DNA from: Entomospira nematocerorum
GTDB lineage: Bacteria > Spirochaetota > Spirochaetia > WRBN01
NCBI RefSeq assembly: GCF_028748105.1
Contig: NZ_CP118168.1
Span: 930,001-994,000 of the forward strand
Reading direction: 5' to 3'
Length of the DNA: 64,000 bases
A model generated the notes under the pieces. That model saw only the letters and a program-made list of their open reading frames with translations. It did not search any database and was not told the DNA's origin. Shown piece by piece: positions 25,256 to 34,498 of the stretch (the first letter of the stretch is position 1; every line of letters begins with the position of its first letter). The position numbers and the translations under genes were made by a program.

Positions 25256-25993
25256 ATGTCGGGACATAGTAAATGGAGTACGATTAAACATAAAAAAGGG
25301 GCTGCAGATGCCAAAAGAGGAAAGCTTTTTACGAAATTAATTAAAGAGATCGTTATTGCTGCTAAGGGTGGTGCGGATATTGAAAATAATGCAAAACTAC
25401 GCACTGCTGTCTTAAAGGCTCGTGCTGCTAATATGCCCAAAGATAACATTGATAAGGCGATTAAAAAGGGTGCTGGAGAGACAGGTGGTAATGATTATGT
25501 AGAGCTCGTTTATGAAGGCTATGCTCCTGGTGGCGTTGGACTTATTATCGAGACACTTAGTGATAATAAAAACCGCACTGCTGCTAATGTTAAGAGTATT
25601 CTTACTAAGGCCGGGGGACAACTTGCTACAACAGGTGCTGTTAGCTATCAGTTCAAACGTATGGGCGTGGTTATCTTTTCTAGAGAGCAGGTGAATGCAG
25701 AAGAATTAGAAGAGTTGGCAATTGAGATAGGTGCTGAGGATGTTATTATAGAGGAAGATAGTATTGAGGTGACAATTGAGCCAAATCAATTTGGTTCATT
25801 TTTAGATGCTCTTGAGTCAGCGAAAATTCCTGTTCTTAACGCAGAAATTACTATGATAAGTGAACAAAAAGTCTCTTTAGATAAAGAGAAAACGATAAAA
25901 GTGCTCAATCTTATTGAGAGACTGGAAGATGATGATGATGTTCAGACGGTTTCTTCTAACTTAGAAATAGATTCCCAAATGGACTTGAGTTAG
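25256..25993 (+). CDS. yebC: YebC/PmpR family protein
   Basis: 245 residues of the YebC/PmpR/TACO1 family, starting with the signature MSGHSKWSTIKHKKGAADAKRGKLF. Family members act as transcription regulators or, in more recent work, help ribosomes translate proline stretches. AAGGAGTTAGG precedes the ATG. It is followed after 9 bases by ruvC, a common gene order. Confidence 0.95.
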   Translation: MSGHSKWSTIKHKKGAADAKRGKLFTKLIKEIVIAAKGGADIENNAKLRTAVLKARAANMPKDNIDKAIKKGAGETGGNDYVELVYEGYAPGGVGLIIETLSDNKNRTAANVKSILTKAGGQLATTGAVSYQFKRMGVVIFSREQVNAEELEELAIEIGAEDVIIEEDSIEVTIEPNQFGSFLDALESAKIPVLNAEITMISEQKVSLDKEKTIKVLNLIERLEDDDDVQTVSSNLEIDSQMDLS

Positions 25994-26002
25994 AGATATT
26001 CT

Positions 26003-26500
26003 GTGCGAATTTTAGGCGTAGATCCGGGGCTAAAAAATATAGGATGGGGTATTATTGAGGTCATATCTCATCAGCGACTATTGAGGCATCTAGACCATGG
26101 TGTTATTGAAACATCAAGCACGTGGAAGCTAGCGGATCGCCTAAAGCATTTGCATGATGAATTGAGTACAATTATCATGGAATATAATCCTGATATTCTT
26201 GCCAATGAGGCGTTATTATTTCAAAAAAATGTGAGTTCTGCTTTACCAGTAGCACATGCACGTGGCGTAATTTTGTGTCTCTCTGCGATGCATCAGATGG
26301 AAGTGAAGAGTTTCGCACCCAATACAATTAAACAAGCCGTAACAGGTAATGGAAATGCAACAAAATTAGATGTGCAACAGATGGTCAAGATTTTACTCAA
26401 ATTACATACGGCACCCAATAGTGATCATGCGGCTGATGCGTTAGCTTGTGCGATTACGGCTGCTTATGGAACGCCTTGTGTTAGTGATAAATTAACTTAG
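26003..26500 (+). CDS. ruvC: Holliday junction resolvase RuvC
   Basis: 165 residues with a GTG start at 26003, giving (V/M)RILGVDPGLKNIGWG. Asp7 is the first catalytic acid. Further acids are in NEALLFQKN and DHAADALACAI, and LPVAHARGVI is a family marker. RuvC nicks four-way junctions in the RuvABC pathway. The last 9 bases overlap the 3' end of the ZIP gene on the other strand. Confidence 0.93.
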   Translation: MRILGVDPGLKNIGWGIIEVISHQRLLRHLDHGVIETSSTWKLADRLKHLHDELSTIIMEYNPDILANEALLFQKNVSSALPVAHARGVILCLSAMHQMEVKSFAPNTIKQAVTGNGNATKLDVQQMVKILLKLHTAPNSDHAADALACAITAAYGTPCVSDKLT

Positions 26501-27304
26501 AGCAACATCTAAAATCATCATGATAGCAAATCCTAGCATAGCTCCCCCAGTGGCAAGATCGTTATTACCAGCACTTTGGCTTTGAGGAATGACTTCCTCT
26601 ACAACGACAAAAATCATAGCACCCGCGGCGAAGCCTAGGGCAAATGGGAGGAGTGCTTGCATTTGAATAACTAATATAGCACCAATGACTGCAGCTACAG
26701 CTTCGACGCTCCCAGATGCTTGCCCCCAAAAAAATGCTTTACGCTTAGACATTTTCTCTTCAAGTAGTGGCATTGATACAGCGAATCCTTCAGGAATATT
26801 TTGTATACCAATTCCAATGGTGAGAGCAATAGCTGATGCAACGGTGGCCTCAGGAAAGACTGCTGTTGCCCCAAATGCTACCCCGACAGCTAATCCTTCT
26901 GGAATGTTATGAATTGTTACCGCAATAATCATAAGCATTTTATCACTAAGCATACTTTGAGGTCCTTCTTGTTGTTCACCTTTACGCATATAACGGTGTA
27001 GGTGGGGTAACATGAGATCTAAAAGTCTTAAGAATACACCTCCGGTGAGGAACCCTACTAACGGCCAGAGCCATGGAATATAGTTTAAGTCTTCACTTAT
27101 TGCAATAGCGGGGTCTAGTAGTGACCAAAAACTAGCTGCAATCATAACACCTGCAGCAAAACCTAACGATGCATCTAATATTTTTCGATTAATCGTTTTA
27201 AAGAAGAATATAAATGTTGCCCCTACTGCGGTGGTTGCCCATGTGAAGCTACCTCCAATTAGAGCAGCTAAGACCGGATTCAGGGAAGTAAGCCATGCTT
27301 GCAT
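26492..27304 (-). CDS. ZIP-family divalent metal transporter
   Basis: 270 residues from ATG 27304 (AAGGAATT upstream), with about eight hydrophobic helices. Metal-binding helix motifs are HNIPEGLAVGVAFG and QNIPEGFAVSMPL, plus EEVIPQSQS near the C-terminus. These are diagnostic of the ZIP (GufA/ZupT-like) family, which imports Zn2+ and sometimes Mn2+ or Fe2+. The start at 27358 is rejected for lack of a ribosome site. The downstream position of a Mn-dependent pyrophosphatase is suggestive but may be coincidental. Confidence 0.92.
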   Translation of the reverse strand: MQAWLTSLNPVLAALIGGSFTWATTAVGATFIFFFKTINRKILDASLGFAAGVMIAASFWSLLDPAIAISEDLNYIPWLWPLVGFLTGGVFLRLLDLMLPHLHRYMRKGEQQEGPQSMLSDKMLMIIAVTIHNIPEGLAVGVAFGATAVFPEATVASAIALTIGIGIQNIPEGFAVSMPLLEEKMSKRKAFFWGQASGSVEAVAAVIGAILVIQMQALLPFALGFAAGAMIFVVVEEVIPQSQSAGNNDLATGGAMLGFAIMMILDVALS

Positions 27305-27387
27305 AATGATCGAATTCCTTTTATAAATAGACATAGCAGTCAATATGAAATATATCACAAATTTGATATGTAGACAACACAGCAGAT

Positions 27388-29046
27388 TTAGAGTTCATTC
27401 ATGATTTCTGTCACAATTGGAATGAGTTGTTTCTTACGTGAAAGGACATTTTGTAGAAAGTAAATGGAGTCTGTGTGCTTTGGATAGGGAATAAGATTGA
27501 TGAATAGTTCATCACCTACTACAATAAGATAGCTAGAGAGTGTAGTGATATCGGTAACTAGTAGTGCACAGAAGAGCGCTTGAGTTGATTCTCGTTGTTG
27601 TGAAAGTACTGATATATATAATTCTTTACTTTGTAAGAAAATTTCTGGACTACTTGTTTCTACCTGACTAATGAAAAAGTGCCATATACCTTCTTTGTAT
27701 TCCTTTCGATCCATTTCAATAATTTCTGCTGGAGTTTTAGATGCAATTTGATTAGATGCATTACTAAGTGCCTCATGCAGTTCTTCTATACGAAGCTGGG
27801 TAATACTGGAGAGATAGGCAACCGTCTCTTTATCAATAGCTGTTGTCGTTGCACTCTTAAGACCTACCGTATCACTGAGAATGCCACATAATAGCAAACT
27901 GGCAGTAGTGGTACTCAGGGGTGTATGTGTTGATTTAAAGAGATTTGTGATAATAGTACAGGTAGAGCCAACGGTTTGATTGATAAAGGTGATGGGTAGT
28001 TGACTTTTAAAGCCTCCTAGGCGGTGGTGATCAATAATTTCTAGAATATCTACTTTGTCACTTCCAATGATTGCCTGACTAAGTTCATTATGATCGACGA
28101 GTATGAGTGCGATATTGGGGCGAGTACCAAGATCGAGTTCTTTTAGTAAGCCTATCACTTTGTTTTGGTTATCTATGACAGCAACTGCACGTGCTGTAGA
28201 ATTATCAATAAAATTTCTAGCCCGATGGAGAGGCATATCAAAAGCAATGGGAGGCGTATCAATGGCTGCTTGACCGACGGGTACACTATAAAGCAGCATT
28301 ACAGAAGTTGCTGCAGTATCATAGGGACTGATAAGAATAGAGACATGATTTTTCTCCGCAAGAGCACGCAGTTCCGGTTGAATGAGGTAGTTATTGGTAA
28401 CAATAATAATGGCAACTCGCTTCTCCACCATGTATTGTTGCAGATCAAATCGATCCCCAACAAGAACAATTAAATTTTCAGGATTCTCTTGATTGAATTC
28501 CTCTTTGAACGTCGCTGAATAGGAAGTTGCAACTAAGAGAGTATACCCTTTGATGGTAGGAGCATCAAATTCAATAAGAGACTGTGCACTGATAGTAGAC
28601 TTGATGAGGGATAAGTTAGAGATAATGATAGAGCGTAGTGGGGCAGATGTCTTCTTCATTATGTAGAGAGATATGCTTTCATAACAGAGAAGCTGTAGAT
28701 AATTCCCATGTTCATCGATAATCGGCAGTGTATCGATTTCCTGTTCTGTAATAGTTTGTAGAGCAGTCCATAGACTTTCACTACGAGTAATACAGATGGG
28801 ATTTTCTTGCATATGATGCACCACCTTGGGAATGACATCCGAAAGTAGTTGTGGTAAGGGAACACCAAAACGATGAAAAATGTACTCACTTTGGCTATTA
28901 GCAGCACCACTACGGATAGCGATAGCGTGTGAAATTCCTTTGAGTTGCTTTAACTCTGCATAAGCATGAGCAGCGATGAGTGAATCTGCATCGGGGTTAC
29001 GATGTCCTACGACGTAAATTTGTTTGTATGTATGCTCCTGCTCCAT
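27388..29046 (-). CDS. ppaC: Family II (Mn-dependent) inorganic pyrophosphatase with CBS-DRTGG-type regulatory insert
   Basis: 552 residues, much longer than the ~310 of plain family II enzymes. The DHH catalytic domain is split: VGHRNPDADS at residues ~13-22 (metal ligands), then a regulatory insert (~65-300) with CBS motifs such as TLPIIDEHGNYLQLL and ARAVAVIDNQNKVIGLL around a central DRTGG-like portion. The second half has DHNELSQAI and the signature DHHRLGG, followed by the DHHA2 domain. CBS-pyrophosphatases hydrolyse PPi to phosphate and are controlled by adenine nucleotides binding the CBS pair. GGAGAGGAA precedes the ATG. Confidence 0.92.
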   Translation of the reverse strand: MEQEHTYKQIYVVGHRNPDADSLIAAHAYAELKQLKGISHAIAIRSGAANSQSEYIFHRFGVPLPQLLSDVIPKVVHHMQENPICITRSESLWTALQTITEQEIDTLPIIDEHGNYLQLLCYESISLYIMKKTSAPLRSIIISNLSLIKSTISAQSLIEFDAPTIKGYTLLVATSYSATFKEEFNQENPENLIVLVGDRFDLQQYMVEKRVAIIIVTNNYLIQPELRALAEKNHVSILISPYDTAATSVMLLYSVPVGQAAIDTPPIAFDMPLHRARNFIDNSTARAVAVIDNQNKVIGLLKELDLGTRPNIALILVDHNELSQAIIGSDKVDILEIIDHHRLGGFKSQLPITFINQTVGSTCTIITNLFKSTHTPLSTTTASLLLCGILSDTVGLKSATTTAIDKETVAYLSSITQLRIEELHEALSNASNQIASKTPAEIIEMDRKEYKEGIWHFFISQVETSSPEIFLQSKELYISVLSQQRESTQALFCALLVTDITTLSSYLIVVGDELFINLIPYPKHTDSIYFLQNVLSRKKQLIPIVTEIMNEL

Positions 29047-29124
29047 AGAGGTTCCTCTCCTGTACCATATATTGTAACACGAAAGGAGTGAAAAGCCAAA
29101 TAATTTTATGGAAGATAGAGGATA

Positions 29125-30216
29125 CTATACGGAGGTACTACCTAATTGGCCACAGGCTCCTAGGATATCATCTGCGCGACTTCTGCGATAGCGAACAACA
29201 ATTCCTTGTCGTTCTAACTCTCTCTTGAAGTGCATGATTTGTTCTTGATTAGGCTGTTGAAATGTTAAATTAGGTACCGGATTATATGCGATAAGATTAA
29301 CAACACAGGGCAAATCGCTCAGATAATTGGCTAATTCAATTGGATTATCATTGACATGGGGAATGAGTGTATATTCAATGAAAAGGTCATGATCTTTACG
29401 TTTAATAGGCATTTCTTGTAATACTTTTTTGAGAGTTTCTAGCGGCCACCTGCGATTTGTTGGCATGAGTTGATTACGAAGCTCATTATTTGCTGCATGT
29501 AGACTGACAGCAACTTTAATGCTACGATAGCAAATGGGTGCGGTTACTCCACTTGTGCGCTGAGCCTCTTGTTGTATATCTGCATCCATTAAGTCTTTAA
29601 GCTTGTAAAGACCCGCTACTTCTCCTACTGTAGAAATTGTAATAAATTTGGTTGGAATGCGAATACCACGTTGATCAGAGAAAATTTGGATGGAACGAAT
29701 GACTGCATCAAAGTTATCCATTGGTTCACCCATCCCCATAAAAACGATATTCTTAATTGGTTGTTTTAAGACAAATCTTGCGTAGTGGTATTGTGCAATG
29801 ATTTCTTGGGCTAAAAGATTCCGCTTGAGACCAAGTTGCCCTGTAGCACAAAATTGACATGCACGAGCGCAACCTACTTGACTAGAGACACAAAGACTCT
29901 TATAGGTTTTCATGGCTATCACTACACTTTCTGTGAAGTGGTTCTGCCCTAAGTCCAGTCTAAATTTGATACTTCCATCTACTTCTTCAACAAAACTAGC
30001 CTCTGGGAGGTGAATAGGAAAATCTAGGGCAATTTTTTTTGCTAATTGTTGATTTTGGTGAAATTCTGGTAACTGTGATACATCTGTTGAACCAAGTCTA
30101 TGTAGATGACTCCAGAAGGCTTTTGCATGATACTCCCCTTTGTTATACTCATGCTTAAAGAGAGAAAGAATCTCTTCGTAGGTGTACTGCAGTGGGTCAA
30201 TCTGATAATTCTTCAT
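29125..30216 (-). CDS. rlmN: Dual-specificity 23S rRNA/tRNA adenine-C2 methyltransferase RlmN
   Basis: 363 residues of a radical-SAM enzyme that methylates A2503 of 23S rRNA and A37 of some tRNAs. The 4Fe-4S ligands are C116, C120 and C123 in CARACQFCATGQLG. The catalytic pair is C109 and C355 (GACGQLGS near the C-terminus). VFMGMGEPMDN and SLHAANNELRNQLMP are further markers. The ATG lies 8 bases after the -10 box and lacks a Shine-Dalgarno sequence. Confidence 0.95.
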   Translation of the reverse strand: MKNYQIDPLQYTYEEILSLFKHEYNKGEYHAKAFWSHLHRLGSTDVSQLPEFHQNQQLAKKIALDFPIHLPEASFVEEVDGSIKFRLDLGQNHFTESVVIAMKTYKSLCVSSQVGCARACQFCATGQLGLKRNLLAQEIIAQYHYARFVLKQPIKNIVFMGMGEPMDNFDAVIRSIQIFSDQRGIRIPTKFITISTVGEVAGLYKLKDLMDADIQQEAQRTSGVTAPICYRSIKVAVSLHAANNELRNQLMPTNRRWPLETLKKVLQEMPIKRKDHDLFIEYTLIPHVNDNPIELANYLSDLPCVVNLIAYNPVPNLTFQQPNQEQIMHFKRELERQGIVVRYRRSRADDILGACGQLGSTSV

Positions 30217-30224
30217 AAAAATTA

Positions 30225-30253
30225 AGTCTATCTCAAAATGCTACAAAAATCAA
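30225..30253 (-). promoter_or_regulatory. Promoter of rlmN, predicted leaderless
   Basis: On the minus strand: TTGATT (30248-30253), 17-base spacer, TAGACT (30225-30230), then eight bases to the ATG at 30216. Confidence 0.6.
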
Positions 30254-30321
30254 GCACCTAAGAAATTTCTTTCGATATTACAAAAAATCGTTATCTTTAG
30301 TTCGTACGAGGGGTAATAGCG

Positions 30322-31923
30322 ATGAAAAAGAGCTATCAAGCAACACTACATGGCAAACTATTGCTCATTATTATGACAGCGACGCTTCCAACAATCATTT
30401 TTACGTTAGTTGCACTTAGTTACTTAGTTTATACCGAACGACAGCATAGTCGGGAAGTGTTAATGTACCGAAGTTATTTCAGTAAAGAAGTTGGACTTGA
30501 GATGCTCTATCTTTCAGGGCAGAGTATGATTCTTTTAGTTCGTAGTGTAGGATTCTCTGAACGTAATTGGAGTGATGTTTATGATACTGCTGCATCGTTA
30601 GTAAAGAATAGTAGTATTTTTGCTAACATTATGATCATTGATGCAGATAACACGGTTATGATGCAGGTAGATGATGGAAGTAGCTGGAATTTTACTGGTA
30701 ATAGTTATCCGGTTTACTTAGTGGATCAAGAGTATGAGTATAGTGTTGGATCGCTTATTTATTTTAAAGGTGAACTGGTCATTCCTTTTATTCTTAATTA
30801 TCATGAGATACGCAATGAGGAGGATAAGCACTACCAAGTAATATTATTTTTAGAGTGGGAGAGTCTTTTAGAACATATTTCATTAGATGATACCTACTAT
30901 TCATTAAGTAACAACTCATATGCAGAAGATGCTGATTATACATTATTTTATGTGGATAGAATGGGAAACTGGACATCATTATTAGCAATGAAGGATCCCT
31001 TACTAGAAGACTTTCTTTTCGAACGGCAAAAATTTTATGAATTAAATATTTATAATACAAAAAATAAACGATACATCGTTAAAAATGAAATACTATATCA
31101 TTATAATCAAGCTATGCTAGTATTAGCTATTAGTCAGGCAACTACACCATGGTACAATAATTTATGGTATATCATGTATTTACTTGGAATAAGTTTGATT
31201 CTTGTGACATTAGTTGCAACACTACTAGGATACCTACTATTCAAAAAATTTTTATTAAGTGATATTGAGGAGATTTTGATTGCTGTTAACGAGGTAGGAA
31301 AGGGTAATTTTGTTGCAAGGGCAGAGGTTAGAGATGAGGAATTTTTAGGTCTTCTTGCTCGTGGCGTTAATCATATGGCAGAGTTAATAGCTGTACAAAC
31401 AGATGCGTTAAAGCGTGCTGCACATACTGATGGTCTTACTGGGATTCATAATAGACGGTACTTTTGGGAACACGCGGAGAGAATTTTAAGCAAGGATTCT
31501 CAGCATGCAGTCATTTTATTTGATATAGACTACTTCAAGTTGTTTAATGATAATTATGGTCATTCTGTGGGTGATGCAGTATTGATACATGTCGCGCAAT
31601 TGGTGAAACACAACTTACGTAAAGAAGATCTCTTTGCTCGGTACGGAGGTGAGGAATTTATTATTCTTTTACCAGATTTCTCTTTTGATAAGGCTATATA
31701 TGTTGCAGAAAAAATTCGACTGCTGATTACAGAGCATGAATTTAGACTTGATTCAGAGGAAATTCTCCATATTACTATCAGTCTTGGCGTTACATTAAGT
31801 CAAGCAGGGGAGGATATTCAACTAGAGACCCTTGTTATGAATGCAGATATGGCCCTTTATCAAGCTAAGGAGGGGGGACGTAATCGGTATGCTGTATTTT
31901 TATCAGACTATAAGACCTCGTAG
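30322..31923 (+). CDS. Membrane sensor diguanylate cyclase (GGDEF)
   Basis: 533 residues. One N-terminal helix (~14-36), an extracytoplasmic sensor region (~37-280, Cache-like by layout), a second helix (~285-310), a HAMP-like linker (~310-360), and a GGDEF domain (~365-530). The active-site motif is RYGGEEF with GGEEF at ~442-446, and DGLTGIHNRRYFWE and FDIDYFKLFNDNYGHSVGD are intact, so it should make cyclic di-GMP. No EAL domain and no clear RxxD inhibitory site were noted. GAGGGG precedes the ATG. Divergent from rlmN. Confidence 0.92.
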   Translation: MKKSYQATLHGKLLLIIMTATLPTIIFTLVALSYLVYTERQHSREVLMYRSYFSKEVGLEMLYLSGQSMILLVRSVGFSERNWSDVYDTAASLVKNSSIFANIMIIDADNTVMMQVDDGSSWNFTGNSYPVYLVDQEYEYSVGSLIYFKGELVIPFILNYHEIRNEEDKHYQVILFLEWESLLEHISLDDTYYSLSNNSYAEDADYTLFYVDRMGNWTSLLAMKDPLLEDFLFERQKFYELNIYNTKNKRYIVKNEILYHYNQAMLVLAISQATTPWYNNLWYIMYLLGISLILVTLVATLLGYLLFKKFLLSDIEEILIAVNEVGKGNFVARAEVRDEEFLGLLARGVNHMAELIAVQTDALKRAAHTDGLTGIHNRRYFWEHAERILSKDSQHAVILFDIDYFKLFNDNYGHSVGDAVLIHVAQLVKHNLRKEDLFARYGGEEFIILLPDFSFDKAIYVAEKIRLLITEHEFRLDSEEILHITISLGVTLSQAGEDIQLETLVMNADMALYQAKEGGRNRYAVFLSDYKTS

Positions 31924-31924
31924 T

Positions 31925-32677
31925 TTATTTTTGGAAAATCCGCTCAATCTGTTGCTGTTGTCCTTCAGAGAAGAGTGTGGAAATATATACGCCAGTGTGA
32001 TCTAATCCAGGAGGTAATAGAATACCGTTATCTAGTGCTTCTATAAAGAGTTTATGGTAACTCTCCTGGCTATGATGGGTTGATTGGAAGTATAATCCGT
32101 AATGGTTCCACTGGTTGCTGCTTAGCTTACTTAGGGGGTTTAGCGGTGTTGAGTGGTGAAACAGAGGTAGTTGCTTTAATGCTGCACGTGCAAGAAAGGC
32201 GGGAAGAATCGTCTCACGTTCTATCGTCTGTACTTTTTCTGTGAAAGAAATGATGATATGATAACCCGCTAGAGTCATGGCCAATCTTGCTAGCGAGATA
32301 TCTCTGGGTAGTGGATACCATGCACGAAGATTGTAAAATCCAAGAGGGGATTGATTCCATGGTTCAGTGAATGAAGCGTTGGAATTACTACTGTCTCCCT
32401 CTATAATATAGACATGAGATGCATGATACTTGGTTTTGACTACCTTAATAAGTTGTTGATGCCATATATTAGGGTAAGGCATCAACGCTGTTTGATTTAG
32501 CGTATTTTTTAGGAGTTTTATTACACCTGTATCGTTGTGGCCTTGCAAGAGGGTGCCATTGTGGAGCCATAAGTCAAGATAGCGACGGTTATTGATATCA
32601 TAAAGATATCCTCCTCTCACACGCTTTACGGATGGAAGGAGTGTAATGAGGGATTGGGGCTGATTTATACTATGCAT
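31925..32677 (-). CDS. Shrunken class III aminotransferase-like (glutamate-1-semialdehyde aminomutase-like) protein
   Basis: About 250 residues against ~430 for the family. The N-terminus matches the class III aminotransferase opening (KRVRGGYLYDINNRRYLDLWLHNGTLLQGH). The C-terminus matches its closing domain (YHKLFIEALDNGILLPPGLDHTGVYISTLFSEGQQQQIERIF). The central PLP domain is largely missing: the Asp that binds the pyridine nitrogen and the Schiff-base lysine motif are not visible. It is therefore unlikely to be an active PLP enzyme. The ATG at 32677 follows a TATTCT box by 7 bases; a TTG at 32713 would add a hydrophobic stretch. Its stop is one base from the GGDEF stop. Confidence 0.6.
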   Translation of the reverse strand: MHSINQPQSLITLLPSVKRVRGGYLYDINNRRYLDLWLHNGTLLQGHNDTGVIKLLKNTLNQTALMPYPNIWHQQLIKVVKTKYHASHVYIIEGDSSNSNASFTEPWNQSPLGFYNLRAWYPLPRDISLARLAMTLAGYHIIISFTEKVQTIERETILPAFLARAALKQLPLFHHSTPLNPLSKLSSNQWNHYGLYFQSTHHSQESYHKLFIEALDNGILLPPGLDHTGVYISTLFSEGQQQQIERIFQK

Positions 32678-32750
32678 GATTGGAAGAATAGCAAAAAGTA
32701 GAGAAAAAAACAACTATCTAGAGATTGAGTGAGATTTTTTATTTTTAGTA

Positions 32751-32779
32751 TTGACATTTTTTAGAAAATAGTTTACTAT
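32751..32779 (+). promoter_or_regulatory. Promoter of tRNA-Asn
   Basis: TTGACA (32751-32756), 17-base spacer, TACTAT (32774-32779), 17 bases before the tRNA 5' end. Confidence 0.85.
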
Positions 32780-32796
32780 AACGACATAAAGCATAT

Positions 32797-32869
32797 TCCT
32801 TCTTAGCTCAGTTGGTAGAGCAAAGGACTGTTAATCCTTGGGTCATTGGTTCGAGTCCAATAGAAGGAG
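32797..32869 (+). tRNA. tRNA-Asn (anticodon GTT)
   Basis: The acceptor TCCTTCT pairs with AGAAGGA, discriminator G. The anticodon stem AAGGA/TCCTT encloses CTGTTAA. The T arm has GGTTCGAGTCC. Single-gene unit with own promoter and terminator. Confidence 0.96.
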
Positions 32870-32871
32870 TA

Positions 32872-32896
32872 AACCCCACATTGAGTGGGGTTTTTT
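32872..32896 (+). terminator. Terminator of tRNA-Asn
   Basis: An 8-base GC-rich stem (AACCCCAC with GTGGGGTT), 5-base loop and a T run. Confidence 0.92.
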
Positions 32897-32995
32897 ACGC
32901 TATTTTGTAAAACCATCTTAATCTTTGCCTGCATACAATAGCACGGTAAGGGTGCGATGGTTTAATATCCAATTGATTAATGAGCTGATGGTCTA

Positions 32996-33493
32996 TTAAT
33001 GCTCGCTGAGGTTGTCAAAATCATCAAAGTGAATGTGTCCATGCTCTAGTTCCTCCTCAGAGGCAACCCGTACTTCTTTTACCTCAATATCGAAAGTGAG
33101 AGTCTTGCCTGCATAAGGATGATTTCCATCAAGAGTAACCGTTTCCTCGGTAAGCTCTGTGATACGCCAAACAATACTATTTGCCTCATCAGCTTGTCCG
33201 TCTTCCATGACGAATTCCATATCTAAGCTTAGCTCTTGTCCGTGAAAATCTGAGATGGGTACGTGAATAATTAAGCTTTCATCATGATCTCCAAATGCAT
33301 GTTCGGGGGAGAGTACGATGGTGGTAGTATATCCAGCGTCTTTACCCTCTAGTGCACTTTCAAATCCAGGTAGTGTGGTGCCGCTACCATGAATATATCC
33401 TACTTTTTCATTCGCATTTGACTCAAGCATTGTGCCTGTTTCATCTTTGATTGTGTAGTTGAAAATCACGGCAGCGTTATTGATAATTTTCAT
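32996..33493 (-). CDS. slyD: SlyD-type FKBP peptidyl-prolyl isomerase
   Basis: 165 residues. The FKBP fold is interrupted by the 'insert in flap' chaperone domain, as in SlyD: VIFNYTIKDETGTMLESN, GSGTTLPGFESALEGKDAG, the insert beginning SPEHAFGDHDESLI, and the closing VTLDGNHPYAGKTLTFDIEV. The long His/Cys-rich metal tail of E. coli SlyD is reduced to a short EHGHIHFDD. It should catalyse proline isomerisation and act as a cytosolic holdase. AGGAG precedes the ATG. Confidence 0.92.
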   Translation of the reverse strand: MKIINNAAVIFNYTIKDETGTMLESNANEKVGYIHGSGTTLPGFESALEGKDAGYTTTIVLSPEHAFGDHDESLIIHVPISDFHGQELSLDMEFVMEDGQADEANSIVWRITELTEETVTLDGNHPYAGKTLTFDIEVKEVRVASEEELEHGHIHFDDFDNLSEH

Positions 33494-33605
33494 AGAAAAC
33501 TCCTATTAATATATGTTGTTATGATCTATAAAATCATTTTACTAATCTATTAACTTTATAGATAATTACTCTTTGTAATGTTGTCAGTTTTTTGAAAGAG
33601 TGTAA

Positions 33606-34400
33606 CTATGAATCACTCTGAGCAGATGGGGGGAGAGACTCCTTGACCTTCATATGTGTAAGTTGCCGTATCATTTTTTCTAAAAATTGTGCTTCTTTTG
33701 CTGTAAGACTCGCACGACCAATGATTGCTTGCCAAAAATTCTTAACATGTCTGTAGCCATTTTCTCTTGATATAGCGAAAAATCCAAACTGATCTAAGTA
33801 TTGTGTCAAGGTATTTGCTAAGTTGAGTGTCTCTTCTGATGTAATCGCCGTAAAGGGATGTATATCTGACATATGAAGATGAAGGGATTGCTTGAATAAC
33901 TCATATGCTACGATTTGTACTGCTTGTGCTAAATTAAGACTAGGATAGAGATCACTCGTAGGAATATGTATGAGAGTATGACAGAGATCCATTTCTTCTT
34001 CATTGAGGCCATTTTTTTCATTACCGAAAATCAGTGCAATTTTTTGATGCTTGTATTGGGGAAGTTGGTGTGCGAATTCTTCTGCAGATAGTCCAAAAAA
34101 TTTTCGATTTTTTCCAATACGTCTACTTGTTGCAACTACTAGCTGCACTTCGGCTATGGCCTCTTGTAACGAGGGGAAATGACGTGCATTTTCATAAATA
34201 TCAAAAGCGGTAAGGCTCCATGTACGTATCGTATTCAGATCAACGGGAGTTTGCATATCAACTATGGATAGGTTCATGATTCCCATGGTTTTCATAGCTC
34301 TACAGACACTACCGATATTTGTCTGTCCCTCGGGACGACAAAGAATCACTGTAATATTGGAGAGAGGATTTGCAGAGACTAGTTCCGAATCTTTGATCAT
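33606..34400 (-). CDS. trmJ: SpoU/TrmH-family RNA 2'-O-methyltransferase, TrmJ-like
   Basis: 264 residues from ATG 34400. The SPOUT knot motifs are present: ITVILCRPEGQTNIGSVCRAMKTMG, IALIFGNEKNGLNEEE and IPTSDLYPSLNLAQAVQIVAYE. The N-terminal RPEGQTNIG form and the C-terminal extension favour TrmJ (tRNA position 32) over TrmH or RlmB. The -10 box ends 7 bases before the ATG, so the mRNA should be leaderless. A longer frame to 34436 starts inside the -35 box and is rejected. Divergent from lepB, with just 98 bases between start codons. Confidence 0.85.
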   Translation of the reverse strand: MIKDSELVSANPLSNITVILCRPEGQTNIGSVCRAMKTMGIMNLSIVDMQTPVDLNTIRTWSLTAFDIYENARHFPSLQEAIAEVQLVVATSRRIGKNRKFFGLSAEEFAHQLPQYKHQKIALIFGNEKNGLNEEEMDLCHTLIHIPTSDLYPSLNLAQAVQIVAYELFKQSLHLHMSDIHPFTAITSEETLNLANTLTQYLDQFGFFAISRENGYRHVKNFWQAIIGRASLTAKEAQFLEKMIRQLTHMKVKESLPPSAQSDS

Positions 34401-34407
34401 AAAAAAT

Positions 34408-34436
34408 ATGCTAGCATATTTAAGTGCTTTTGGCAA
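34408..34436 (-). promoter_or_regulatory. Promoter of trmJ, predicted leaderless
   Basis: On the minus strand: TTGCCA (34431-34436), 17-base spacer, TAGCAT (34408-34413), then seven bases to the ATG at 34400. Confidence 0.65.
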
Positions 34437-34463
34437 GGGTATTTGTCACGCTTTTAGCCAGTA

Positions 34464-34492
34464 TTGCCAAAAAGTTATAGCTATGATATTAT
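34464..34492 (+). promoter_or_regulatory. Promoter of lepB, predicted leaderless
   Basis: TTGCCA (34464-34469), 17-base spacer, TATTAT (34487-34492), six bases to the ATG at 34499. It is back to back with the trmJ promoter and shares the same -35 sequence. Confidence 0.7.
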
Positions 34493-34498
34493 CAAGTT

